Below, piece by piece: positions 15,861-24,660 of a stretch of 64,000 nucleotides of DNA. The notes below the pieces were generated by a model that saw only the letters and a list, made by a program, of their open reading frames with translations, was not told the DNA's origin and ran no database searches. This stretch comes from JAYZQT01 sp036136335 (lineage in GTDB: Bacteria > Pseudomonadota > Alphaproteobacteria > MPNO01 > UBA830). The stretch covers positions 134,964 to 198,963 of the forward strand of contig JAYZQT010000006.1 of assembly GCA_036136335.1 (NCBI GenBank), written 5' to 3'. Position numbers and translations under genes: made by a program. Position 1 is the first letter of the stretch, and each line of letters opens with the position of its first letter.

Positions 15861-17504
15861 ATGGGCGAAATGGAGACCTTCGACTACATAATTGTTGGTG
15901 CAGGTTCCGCTGGCTGTACACTCGCAGGACGGCTAACGGAGAACACCGAAACTAGTGTGCTTCTGCTAGAAGCTGGCGGTTGGGACAAAGATCCATGGAT
16001 ACACATACCGCTTGGATGGGGTCGTCTCCTGCAAAAGCGTTTGCATGACTGGATGTATTTTGCGGAACCTTCACAATCCATGGACGGTCGAAGAATCGAA
16101 TGCGCTCGTGGCAAGGTAATAGGCGGGTCTTCGTCAATTAACGCCATGGCTTACTATCATGGCCACCCCGCCGACTACGACCGGTGGGCATCTTTCGGTC
16201 TGCCAGATTGGTCCTTCAACCGCATCCTACCGTACTTCCGGAGGTCGGAAGACTGGCAGGGAGGAGAAGATGATTACAGGGGAGCGGGCGGCCCGCTAAC
16301 CACCTGCTGGGCAACCTTTGCAGATCCAATCTGCGAGGCTTTTCTGGCCGCGGGAAAAGAGGCCCAGCATCCCTATACCAGCGACTATAATGGCAAAAAC
16401 CCCGAGGGGTTTGCGCGGATGCAGGCGACGCTTCGAAGCGGGCGTCGATGGAGCGCGGCCGCCGCGTATCTTCACCCTGCCCTGAAGCGTCCTAACCTGA
16501 AGGTAAAAACAGGCGCCCTTGTCCAGCGGATAGATCTGGCCGGCAAAAGAGCAATCGGGGTCTCTTATTCGCAAGGAAAACAGAACTTCGCCGTGAGGGC
16601 AGAACGTGAGGTTCTGCTCTCAGGCGGAGCCATAAATTCACCCCATCTTCTCATGCTTTCCGGTATAGGTGACCCGGATCATCTTCGCGAACACGGTATC
16701 GTGACCGTTGCGCCATTGCCCGGCGTTGGACAAAACCTTAGGGATCATACATCGACCGCGATGGTGTTCCACCGTAAATCCGGTGGAACGTTCCATAAAA
16801 ACATGAGGATTGACCGTGTAGTATTTGCACTGCTCAAAGCCTATCTCGGAAAAGGAGGGTTCGCCGCGGATCTCCCGTTCGGAATTACTGCGTTTCTCAA
16901 ATCTGCTCCCGAGAAGTTGATCCCTGATGTTCAACTTCTTTTCTGGATGGGTGCGACAACTACGGCCCAGCCCTATCTGGTACCGTTCAAAAAGGCATTT
17001 GCGGATTCCTTTTCGGTACGTGTGATGCCCATGCACCCGGTTAGCCGCGGATATATCGCGCTCGCCTCAAAAAACCCGGAAGAGCCGGTCAAAATTCATC
17101 AGAACTTTCTGGGTACTGATGACGAATGGGAGGTGATGCGGCGCGGACTCCGGATGATCCGGGAACTCGTAACATCAGGACCACTTGAGAATTTTGCCGG
17201 CGCGGAAATCTCGCCAGGAGCAGACGTGCAATCGGATGAGGCTCTCGACGCCCACGTTCGCAGTACGATGACAACAGTACACCACCCGGTAGGCACCTGC
17301 AGAATGGGTGCCGATAACGACGACGGCGCGGCCGTAAACGGGCAACTGCAGGTTCGCGGCATCGAAGGTCTCCGTGTGGTTGATGCTTCCGTCATGCCGG
17401 ACCTGATATCGGGTGCGACAAATGCTTCGGTAATCATGATTGCAGAAAAGGCTGCTGACATGATCCGCGGACGAAATCCGCTCCCCGCTGCAATTGACAT
17501 CTAA
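15861..17504 (+). CDS. GMC-family FAD oxidoreductase (choline dehydrogenase-like), copy 1
   Basis: A 547-residue glucose-methanol-choline oxidoreductase that oxidises alcohols with FAD. The N-terminal dinucleotide fold is DYIIVGAGSAGCTLA, the second GMC signature includes GGAINSPHLLMLSGIG, and the catalytic histidine pair is in VHHPVGTCRMG near residue 472. The ATG at 15861 has GAGAAGGA 6 nt upstream; an extension to 15807 is possible but poorly supported. A close paralogue follows 184 nt downstream. It is divergent from the riboswitch operon, sharing the intergenic region 15728-15860. The electron acceptor and substrate are not evident. Confidence 0.95.
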   Translation: MGEMETFDYIIVGAGSAGCTLAGRLTENTETSVLLLEAGGWDKDPWIHIPLGWGRLLQKRLHDWMYFAEPSQSMDGRRIECARGKVIGGSSSINAMAYYHGHPADYDRWASFGLPDWSFNRILPYFRRSEDWQGGEDDYRGAGGPLTTCWATFADPICEAFLAAGKEAQHPYTSDYNGKNPEGFARMQATLRSGRRWSAAAAYLHPALKRPNLKVKTGALVQRIDLAGKRAIGVSYSQGKQNFAVRAEREVLLSGGAINSPHLLMLSGIGDPDHLREHGIVTVAPLPGVGQNLRDHTSTAMVFHRKSGGTFHKNMRIDRVVFALLKAYLGKGGFAADLPFGITAFLKSAPEKLIPDVQLLFWMGATTTAQPYLVPFKKAFADSFSVRVMPMHPVSRGYIALASKNPEEPVKIHQNFLGTDDEWEVMRRGLRMIRELVTSGPLENFAGAEISPGADVQSDEALDAHVRSTMTTVHHPVGTCRMGADNDDGAAVNGQLQVRGIEGLRVVDASVMPDLISGATNASVIMIAEKAADMIRGRNPLPAAIDI

Positions 17505-17688
17505 AGCCCCGTGGCCCGAAACACCACAATCATCCGGAGTATAAATTTCAGTTCAGATCAATGTAGGGTTTCGGGTTTTCGAGGTGGTGTTACATTTGAG
17601 TTCAGAACGAGTCCCGAGGTCTGTCGTGATATCAAATGCAATGCTATTCTTGGCTTGATTACCGACACCGTATAATGGGAATTATGAA

Positions 17689-19326
17689 ATGAGTAATGCC
17701 AAAAGTTTCGATTATATAATTGTTGGAGCAGGGTCAGCCGGGTGCACGCTCGCCAACCGTTTGACGGAAGATCCAGACGTTAGTGTTCTTGTTATCGAGG
17801 CTGGTGGCAGTGAAAGAAACCCATTGATTACGATCCCGTTAGGATGGGGAAAAATCCTGTTCGACCGCTTATTCGACTGGGGCTATTTTACTGAACCGGA
17901 AACCGAATTCGACAACCGTAAGGTTGAATGCGCCCGCGGAAAGGTAATTGGCGGATCTTCTTCAATCAACGCCATGGCTTACGTTCGATGCCACCGCGAA
18001 GACTATGACCGCTGGGCACGTAACGGCTGCATCGGATGGTCCTATGCCGATATTCTGCCTTACTTCATCAGGGGTGAAGACTGGGAGAAAGGAGACCAGC
18101 CGTTGCGGGGCACGGGTGGGCCACTTACGACTATTGAAAACAAGTATCCGGATCCTTTGCACGAAGCGTGGCTGGAGGCCGGTGAAGCTGTCGGCTATCC
18201 CCGAACTTCCGATTATAACGGTGAGCAGAACGAGGGTTTGGGAACATTGCAGTCAACCATCCGCGATGGCCGCCGGTGCAGTGCGGCGGTTGCGTACCTG
18301 CGCCCAGCCATGCAGCGACCCAACCTGACAGTCATTACCAAGACACTGGTACACCGCGTGGTGCTCGAGGGCACTCGTGCTGTGGGCGTCGAATATTCGT
18401 CAGGCGGTGGCGCGATGACCATAGTTCATGCGGACCGCGAAGTTATTATATCCGGCGGCGTAATCAACTCGCCACAGTTGCTGATGCTATCCGGTCTCGG
18501 GAATGGTGATCATTTGAAAGAACATGGTATTGACGCGGTGATTGACCTTAAAGGTGTCGGTCAAAACCTGCAGGATCATCTCTCGGTGGGAGTTGAATAC
18601 GAACGCATAGGCGACGGGCCCTTTGTTGGCACGCTCCGTTACGATCGGCTAGTTCTGTCGATGGCACGAGCTTATTTCTTTGGTACGGGTTTCGCAACGG
18701 AAATGCCTGGGCCGCTTACCGGATATATCACTTCCAGGAAAGGATTAGCGCAGCCGGACATGCAGTTGCTGGCCCGCTTCATTCCTCCGGAATCACAACC
18801 CTGGTTTCCCGGATTCCGACCCAAACCTAAAGACGCCTTTATGGTCCGCCCCGTAGTATTGCATCCCAAAAGCCGCGGCGAGCTGAAACTGACCTCAAAC
18901 AGTCCGGCAGACCCCGCACTCATTTATCAGAATTTCCTTTCGGAACCTGCAGACTGGGAAACCCTGCGAGATGGCATAGAGATTGTTAAAAACATCGCCT
19001 CACAGAAGCCACTTGATAAATTCCGCGGTCCAGAAATACAACCCAGAGACGAGCCTGTGAACGACTTTATCAAGCGGACGGCCTGGACAGTCCATCACCC
19101 ACTCGGCACCTGTAAAATGGGGTCCGACGCCGATAGCATGGCAGTGGTTGATACCGAAATGCGGGTCCGCGGTGCAGAAAATCTGCGTGTTATCGACGCA
19201 TCGATATTCCCCGATATGCTGGGTGGAAATATCAACGCGCCAACAATCGCCTTTGCTGACCGGACCGCTGATTTGATGATGGGTATAGATCCTCTTTCTC
19301 CGATTGAGGTCACAACCACAACCTAG
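17689..19326 (+). CDS. GMC-family FAD oxidoreductase (choline dehydrogenase-like), copy 2
   Basis: A 545-residue paralogue of the preceding gene, with the same marks: DYIIVGAGSAGCTLANRL at the N-terminus, CARGKVIGGSSSINAMAY near residue 84, GGVINSPQLLMLSGLG in the middle and VHHPLGTCKMG at the catalytic end. ATG 17689 has GGGAA 8 nt upstream. The two copies are similar along their whole length but differ in the substrate-binding middle third, suggesting duplication followed by divergence in specificity. The VOC-family gene follows after about 110 nt. Its own promoter is possible in the 184-nt gap before it. Confidence 0.95.
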   Translation: MSNAKSFDYIIVGAGSAGCTLANRLTEDPDVSVLVIEAGGSERNPLITIPLGWGKILFDRLFDWGYFTEPETEFDNRKVECARGKVIGGSSSINAMAYVRCHREDYDRWARNGCIGWSYADILPYFIRGEDWEKGDQPLRGTGGPLTTIENKYPDPLHEAWLEAGEAVGYPRTSDYNGEQNEGLGTLQSTIRDGRRCSAAVAYLRPAMQRPNLTVITKTLVHRVVLEGTRAVGVEYSSGGGAMTIVHADREVIISGGVINSPQLLMLSGLGNGDHLKEHGIDAVIDLKGVGQNLQDHLSVGVEYERIGDGPFVGTLRYDRLVLSMARAYFFGTGFATEMPGPLTGYITSRKGLAQPDMQLLARFIPPESQPWFPGFRPKPKDAFMVRPVVLHPKSRGELKLTSNSPADPALIYQNFLSEPADWETLRDGIEIVKNIASQKPLDKFRGPEIQPRDEPVNDFIKRTAWTVHHPLGTCKMGSDADSMAVVDTEMRVRGAENLRVIDASIFPDMLGGNINAPTIAFADRTADLMMGIDPLSPIEVTTTT

Positions 19327-19439
19327 GTGAGGCCAAACCCAAATGAAATCAGGCCGTCCCTATACAACCACTGACGTATTACGTCATGCATATGGCTGAG
19401 AAAAATTGTGGGTCAGTATCACACCATCAGGAGGCAAAT

Positions 19440-19895
19440 TTGGGCACGAGCATTAATGTCGAAAGAGTGGATCACGCGGGCATTCGTGTGAAAGATCCAG
19501 CACGGGCGTTAAAATTTTACAGAATGCTAGGTTTCGAGGTTATGACGGAAGTCGAATTCGATCCCGTTATCATTATTCGCAATTCACAAAACGTAGAAAT
19601 TAATCTGGTTGTCAACGCCGCAGGAGAACATGACGGAAGTAATATTTTGATGGATGTGGACACCAAGTACGCGGGCATTACCCATCTGGCGTTAAGGGTA
19701 TCATCCATCGTTGACACGATATCGGTCTTAAAAGAGAACGACGTTCCGATTACCCAGGGGCCAGTGATGTTTGGCCGTGACGGACACGTTTCCGTCTTTG
19801 TCCGCGACCCCGACCGAAATGTAATTGAACTGCGCGCTCATGCCGAACATCTCGATGAGATTGAAGGAGTCAATCAATACGAAAATATTAACTGA
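19440..19895 (+). CDS. VOC/glyoxalase-family metalloprotein
   Basis: A protein of about 151 residues with two paired beta-alpha-beta-beta-beta modules (vicinal oxygen chelate fold). Likely metal ligands are the His in VDHAGIRV, the Glu in NVEINLV, the His in ITHLALRV and the Glu in NVIELR. It could be a glyoxalase, dioxygenase or isomerase-type enzyme. The TTG at 19440 is preceded by a perfect AGGAGG (19429-19434) at 5 nt. An ATG at 19386 has no ribosome site and would add an unconserved-looking His/Gln-rich leader, so I prefer the TTG. It probably belongs with the GMC genes upstream. Confidence 0.88.
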   Translation: MGTSINVERVDHAGIRVKDPARALKFYRMLGFEVMTEVEFDPVIIIRNSQNVEINLVVNAAGEHDGSNILMDVDTKYAGITHLALRVSSIVDTISVLKENDVPITQGPVMFGRDGHVSVFVRDPDRNVIELRAHAEHLDEIEGVNQYENIN

Positions 19896-19943
19896 TGATC
19901 ATCGCACGCAGATAGAAGGTTCTGGCCAAGCCCAATCGTGCAC

Positions 19944-20480
19944 CTACAGCCACCACTGGATGACGTATTCATAGGGGCCCTCGCGATTAACCAGGTCAAC
20001 CCTCTGCAACGCGATCTTGTAGCTATCTCCCGATTTCCTTAATAAATGCCGGTATTTGCCAGTGAAATTGCGGACCTCATACCGAAAATACTCTGCACAG
20101 TGAAACCTTGAACGCACGACAACGTCGCCGTCCGAACTCTGGCTTTCGACTAGGACGTTTGAAACTACATGGCAAAGGCGATTATGTGGTGCTTGGCTAT
20201 GTGCCCGGGGATGCGTATTTCGCGCGATACGCATCGACATCAGATCAGAATTTTCCCAAAATATGTTGGGTTGACCATCGCCCTCTGTCTGTTCTTCCTC
20301 CGCGGGCATCCAGTACAAACCGTCCGGAGTAAAAAGGTCAAGCCATGCGTCCCATTGTTTTTCATCCAGAATTTCAGCTTGACGGTAAATAAAGCGTTCA
20401 ATGGCGAATTGGGTCTCAACATCTACATCGGCAACGACATTGGTATCAGCTGCGGCGAAGATCGCGGTTGGATCTGGCAT
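19944..20480 (-). CDS. Aromatic-ring-hydroxylating dioxygenase, beta subunit
   Basis: A 178-residue small subunit of an alpha3beta3-type Rieske dioxygenase (SnoaL/NTF2-like fold), structural partner of the alpha subunit directly upstream. Typical features are FIYRQAEILDEKQWDAWLDLF near the N-terminus, FTPDGLYWMPA, and the basic HCAEYFRYEVRNFTGKYRHLLR segment near the C-terminus. It starts 2 nt after the alpha-subunit stop, so the two are cotranslated. No ferredoxin or reductase gene is adjacent. Confidence 0.92.
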   Translation of the reverse strand: MPDPTAIFAAADTNVVADVDVETQFAIERFIYRQAEILDEKQWDAWLDLFTPDGLYWMPAEEEQTEGDGQPNIFWENSDLMSMRIARNTHPRAHSQAPHNRLCHVVSNVLVESQSSDGDVVVRSRFHCAEYFRYEVRNFTGKYRHLLRKSGDSYKIALQRVDLVNREGPYEYVIQWWL

Positions 20481-20482
20481 GA

Positions 20483-21805
20483 TTACGCGTCCTCAACAGA
20501 GGTCATATAGTCCCGCCAGGCGTGCATCATGTGACGCAAAGGCATTTCACTCATGCTTTCCGGTGCGGAATAGGTGATCCCATCGCGTTCCTCATCCTGT
20601 CCAGCATTGCGGTGAAAACTAACCCACTCACTTGCAGACGATTCAAGCCCATGCTGGCATTTCCACCAGTTAAAAAGATCGTCGGCGTTGACCAACGTAG
20701 ACGGAGAATTGACGAGATAATAGTAGGCTAGGGATCGGCGATATATAGCTTCGGGCGCGTCTTTCAGCCGAAAATGCCATATTTCTGTGAGCGTCCGGTC
20801 CGGCCCTAGCGGTCGAATGGACCTAAGTTGCTGCAGTGGTGGCTGGACCGACACACATGGATAGACCAGCATGTGGTGTATATTAATACCGAGAATTTCC
20901 TCTGCCCGCCCCTTGCCATACGCTTCATACATCCGCCCCACGTACTCGTTGGTATCGGGGTCATCAGGACGCAATCCCATATAACCCTCAAGACTGCTGT
21001 GTCCATTCCGATATCCAACCGTACCGAACTTTGTCCAGCCGTCATGCCCAAGACGGGCAAAATCTGATAGAAAACTAAGCTCAAGAGGTACGTCTCTACC
21101 GTCATCACGGATTTTATGTTCTATTTTCTGGGCCGCCTTCCCGGTGGATTCGTGCGTGACACCCGGATGCGATGAATCGAGCTGGTTTTCCAGAAAAATC
21201 TTCCAGTTGGACTGCTGTATCATACGAAAACAGCTACCTACCACCTCCGTTTCTTTCCCGGGTGCGCGGTCTATTAATTGGTCGAAAGACGCAGCAGATT
21301 CGCCGAGATGATCAACCAGATCAGGACCTTCGGCAACTAGGTTGGCAAACCAGAAACCTCGGTAATTATCCGACTGTGCCGGCCGGGACATATGAAATTC
21401 TGGATTGTCAAAGTCCAGATTTGTCCGGTCATACCCTTCTTTGGCTGGCATGCTCTCAAGCGCGCCATCCAGATTAAATGTCCAGGCGTGATAGGAACAG
21501 GAGAAGTGTTTTCCCGTGTTTCCCTTTCTTGCAGTGCAGAGTTGGGCACCGCGGTGGGGACAGCGATTGTAGAGGATCTGGATATCACCTTTTTCGTCAC
21601 GAACCATAACCACAGGCTGCCGCCCGACTTGGGCAAGATAATAGTCGCCAGGGTTTTTGACCTGACTCTCGTGACCAATGTAAATCCATGTGCGCTCAAA
21701 TATCCGCTCCATTTCAAGGTCGAATATTTCAGGGTCGGTATAGGCCTTGCGATGCGCACGGTCTGGCTCAACCAGTCCAGCCAACTGTTTGGTGGTCCAG
21801 CTCAT
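20483..21805 (-). CDS. Aromatic-ring-hydroxylating dioxygenase, alpha subunit (Rieske)
   Basis: A 440-residue catalytic subunit that cis-dihydroxylates or monooxygenates an aromatic ring. Rieske ligands are C82, H84, C103 and H106 (CPHRG and CSYHAW). The mononuclear iron site has H213-x4-H218 in LDSSHPGVTH. GGAGGG abuts a first ATG at 21811 but is ideally spaced (6 nt) from the second at 21805, so I use 21805. It forms an operon with the beta subunit. An AraC-family regulator lies just upstream on the same strand and is the obvious candidate to control it. Confidence 0.94.
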   Translation of the reverse strand: MSWTTKQLAGLVEPDRAHRKAYTDPEIFDLEMERIFERTWIYIGHESQVKNPGDYYLAQVGRQPVVMVRDEKGDIQILYNRCPHRGAQLCTARKGNTGKHFSCSYHAWTFNLDGALESMPAKEGYDRTNLDFDNPEFHMSRPAQSDNYRGFWFANLVAEGPDLVDHLGESAASFDQLIDRAPGKETEVVGSCFRMIQQSNWKIFLENQLDSSHPGVTHESTGKAAQKIEHKIRDDGRDVPLELSFLSDFARLGHDGWTKFGTVGYRNGHSSLEGYMGLRPDDPDTNEYVGRMYEAYGKGRAEEILGINIHHMLVYPCVSVQPPLQQLRSIRPLGPDRTLTEIWHFRLKDAPEAIYRRSLAYYYLVNSPSTLVNADDLFNWWKCQHGLESSASEWVSFHRNAGQDEERDGITYSAPESMSEMPLRHMMHAWRDYMTSVEDA

Positions 21806-21926
21806 CGTCATCCCTCCGCTTGTCTGTTAGGCGGCCCAGCCAATGCCGACCCTTTCAGTAGGCTCTCATCATAGCCAAACCAACACTAGCATAAAATCGC
21901 ATTAACTATCCATATTGAGCATAATC

Positions 21927-22955
21927 TTACGCATTTCCTAGTGTTTCGGACGGTAGTTCGCCAAACCTTTCGCGATAGACCCGTGCAAAGTTGCTAAGAT
22001 GGGTGAAACCGCATTGCAGCGCAATATCAGTGACCGACACAACCCCCACCGCCTGCCGGCTGAGAAGCAATCGAGCACGATCTAGCCGTACATTGCGCAA
22101 ATAGGTCATCGGCGAAAACCCATAATATTTCTGAAAACCAGCATGAAGCGACCGTTTGCTCATCCCGCTCGCAGTTACCAATTCTGCCAGCGTGATCATT
22201 TGCTCGGCATGGTTGTGAATATATTCTGCCGCGTAGCGCACATGCCGTGGCCGGACGATCGGACCGGGATTAGATAAAAGATGCATATGGTTGTTCGGCA
22301 ACGCCTTAAGCATCATATCGAGAACGATCTGTTTCGCGCCAGCGGCGTCCGGGCCCGCGAATATTGATCCTCCCCGCTCAAGGTCTAGCCGAAGCAACTC
22401 GATCATACGGCTCAACGTGTTGGCAGGCCCGGTTACAGGCTGTGGTCGCGCGTCGAACAGCAAGGGGGCCTGAACCGGCACACCAGTCAGCCGCTCCAGC
22501 GCCATCTCCATGTCGGTTTGATGAATGCGGATCATTAGTTGACGCCCATCGGTATGCCAAATTTTGGTATGGGACGTATTCGCATTGATCATATAAATTT
22601 CACCCGCCCGAAACGGTATGGTGGCGTTTTTGCTTCCAACCGACATATCTCCCGCAAGATTGATCTCGCATAGATAAATATTGGTCATTTCAGGAGCGTG
22701 GATTATCGCCTCACCCCCTCCAAACATGGAATAGGCCATCTCATGAAAGGTCAGGGTTCCCAGCGAAACTGTGCGAAAGTTGGCGGTTACCGAACGCTTC
22801 TGGGCAGATTTGTGTTCGAGTGTATGGGCAGTGATATTCTGCCCCACCATTTCCCGAATTTCTCGCGTATCGCTAGACACAAAGTAAGGCGTCCAGTGGC
22901 CCTGAGAGGTAGAACCAGGGTCGGGGCTGGAACAGGGGGTGGCGGTAGAAGTCAT
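21927..22955 (-). CDS. AraC-family transcriptional regulator
   Basis: A regulator of about 342 residues. The N-terminal ligand-binding region (about 20-210) resembles the AraC-binding-like domain found in regulators of aromatic degradation. The C-terminal AraC/XylS DNA-binding domain (about 235-340) has two helix-turn-helix units: TLAELVTASGMSKRSLHAGF and VSVTDIALQCGFTHLSNFAR. The frame stays open far upstream to 23363, but that part lies over the oppositely directed TPP-enzyme gene and is not coding. The start is set at ATG 22955 although no strong ribosome site precedes it. It likely controls the dioxygenase genes downstream and perhaps the divergent TPP enzyme. Confidence 0.9.
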   Translation of the reverse strand: MTSTATPCSSPDPGSTSQGHWTPYFVSSDTREIREMVGQNITAHTLEHKSAQKRSVTANFRTVSLGTLTFHEMAYSMFGGGEAIIHAPEMTNIYLCEINLAGDMSVGSKNATIPFRAGEIYMINANTSHTKIWHTDGRQLMIRIHQTDMEMALERLTGVPVQAPLLFDARPQPVTGPANTLSRMIELLRLDLERGGSIFAGPDAAGAKQIVLDMMLKALPNNHMHLLSNPGPIVRPRHVRYAAEYIHNHAEQMITLAELVTASGMSKRSLHAGFQKYYGFSPMTYLRNVRLDRARLLLSRQAVGVVSVTDIALQCGFTHLSNFARVYRERFGELPSETLGNA

Positions 22956-23009
22956 AATACAGGTAATCTTGAGCCGAAACGCCTGCCAAATCAAATTTTC
23001 GATGATTAT

Positions 23010-24614
23010 ATGAACAAAACGGTTACTCTGACAGACAGTATCATTGGTACTCTCGCAAGACGTGGCATCAAACGTATGTTTGGCGTGCCGGGCGGAGGGT
23101 CCAGCCTGAACCTGATTGATTCCGCAGCAAGGCACGGAATAGAGTTTGTTCTTTGTCGAACCGAAACGGCTGCAGCCATTATGGCCGCCGTCACTGGAGA
23201 ACTGACCGGTGTGCCAGGCATAGTGCTTTCGGGAATTGGCCCCGGTGCTGCGAGTGTCGTCAACGGAATCGCCTACGCATCCCTGGAGCGGGCTCCGGTA
23301 ATTTTGTTCACCGACACCCCTCACCAATCTGCTACCGCTCCACCACATCAGATTTTCAACCAAAGGGCGTTGTTCAATCCAATTTCAAAAGATCAAATCC
23401 ATCTAGAACCTGAAAGCGGTGCTAGAGATTTCGAAAGATTGATCAACCTTGCAGCGGCTGAACCACCGGGGCCAGTGCATATAGATCTGTCGGCGGAGGA
23501 CGCAGCGGCCGAAGTCTCCTTAACCACTGTTGCCAAATTGCCGCATACCGAAAGCGTTGACACAGAAGCACTGACTTTAGCCGCTAGACTTCTCCAAGGC
23601 GCTCATATGCCCATCCTAATTGTGGGTCATCAATGCCGCACTGCGGATCGGGCAGCCTCTACAAACTTATTGGTCGATGGCCTCGGCGCTCCCGTAATGA
23701 CAACCTATAAGGCCAAGGGTGTTGTTCCGGAAAGCGATCCCCGATATGTCGGTCACTTCACCGGCGCAAAACTCGAACACACGGTCCTCGCCGAATCCGA
23801 TCTGATCGTGTTTTGTGGCGTTGATCCTGTCGAGATAATACCTGGAAAATGGACACACACTGCGCCAGTAGTGGTTTTGTCGGAGACAGGCGGACTGGCC
23901 TGGCCCTTCGACGCTGAAGCTGAGGTGGCCGGTTCAGTCAAAAAAAGCGCCTCCATACTTGCTGGTAATATAACCGAGAGCCACTGGACTGGCGATGCTA
24001 TCGCCAGACACCGGGCCCGCATACGGCAGACGCTGGCGAATAATGCAACGGCTCGTCGATCCCCGGATGAAATCGTCGATGCAGTCTCGGCCGCAGCACC
24101 GGACAACGCACGCCTGACCGTAGATGCGGGTGCCCATATGTTTTCTGTGATGGCTCGCTGGCCAGCGAATTTACCCTACGACGTGTTGAAATCCAACGGT
24201 CTGTCCAGTATGGGCTTTGCCGTGCCCGCAGCACTGGCGAGCTGGCTGGAGGAGCCAGACCGGGCCACCATAGCCCTAACCGGAGACGGAGGTATGATGA
24301 TGTGCCTCGCGGAGCTTTCGACTGCTGCAAGGCTCGGCGCGAACCTCACGGTAGTCGTGATGAATGACGCTGCCCTCTCATTGATTGATATCAAGCAACA
24401 ACGCCAGCAACGTCCGCCCCTCGGTGTTCGCTACCCTAAGGCTGATTTTGCTGCTGCGGCGCGCGGCATGGGCTGTCACGCCTGGACTGTCGGAGCACAG
24501 GATCCACTCGAGTTTGCCATCGACGAGGCCTTTGAAACTTCGGGACCCACCCTCGTGGACGTTAGTGTGGACCCTTCCGGGTACCGTGATCAGCTGATTG
24601 CACTGCGGGGCTAG
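23010..24614 (+). CDS. Thiamin pyrophosphate-dependent enzyme (acetolactate synthase/benzoylformate decarboxylase-like)
   Basis: A 534-residue three-domain TPP enzyme of the pyruvate-decarboxylase-like family. The N-terminal PYR domain has GVPGGGSSLNL and the conserved glutamate E52 (CRTETAAA). The C-terminal PP domain has the TPP-binding motif TGDGGMMMCLAELSTAARL ending in VVVMND. Substrate is probably a 2-oxo acid, but decarboxylase and carboligase activities cannot be told apart by eye. The gene is divergent from the AraC regulator with only 54 nt between the two starts. Upstream in-frame codons back to 22698 lie over the AraC gene and are rejected. No strong ribosome site precedes ATG 23010, so the start is moderately sure. 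Confidence 0.9.
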   Translation: MNKTVTLTDSIIGTLARRGIKRMFGVPGGGSSLNLIDSAARHGIEFVLCRTETAAAIMAAVTGELTGVPGIVLSGIGPGAASVVNGIAYASLERAPVILFTDTPHQSATAPPHQIFNQRALFNPISKDQIHLEPESGARDFERLINLAAAEPPGPVHIDLSAEDAAAEVSLTTVAKLPHTESVDTEALTLAARLLQGAHMPILIVGHQCRTADRAASTNLLVDGLGAPVMTTYKAKGVVPESDPRYVGHFTGAKLEHTVLAESDLIVFCGVDPVEIIPGKWTHTAPVVVLSETGGLAWPFDAEAEVAGSVKKSASILAGNITESHWTGDAIARHRARIRQTLANNATARRSPDEIVDAVSAAAPDNARLTVDAGAHMFSVMARWPANLPYDVLKSNGLSSMGFAVPAALASWLEEPDRATIALTGDGGMMMCLAELSTAARLGANLTVVVMNDAALSLIDIKQQRQQRPPLGVRYPKADFAAAARGMGCHAWTVGAQDPLEFAIDEAFETSGPTLVDVSVDPSGYRDQLIALRG

Positions 24615-24660
24615 GGAGCGGATAAATGATTTCTTTCATTCTGCGCCAACTGTTCTTGGT

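Noticed and set aside
22698..23009. N-terminal extension of the TPP enzyme by about 104 codons
   Set aside because: It lies entirely over the AraC gene and its intergenic region and reads as low-quality sequence; family N-termini begin at MNKTVTLTDS.
22956..23363. N-terminal extension of the AraC regulator by 136 codons
   Set aside because: It overlaps the conserved start of the TPP enzyme on the other strand and does not resemble AraC-family sequence.
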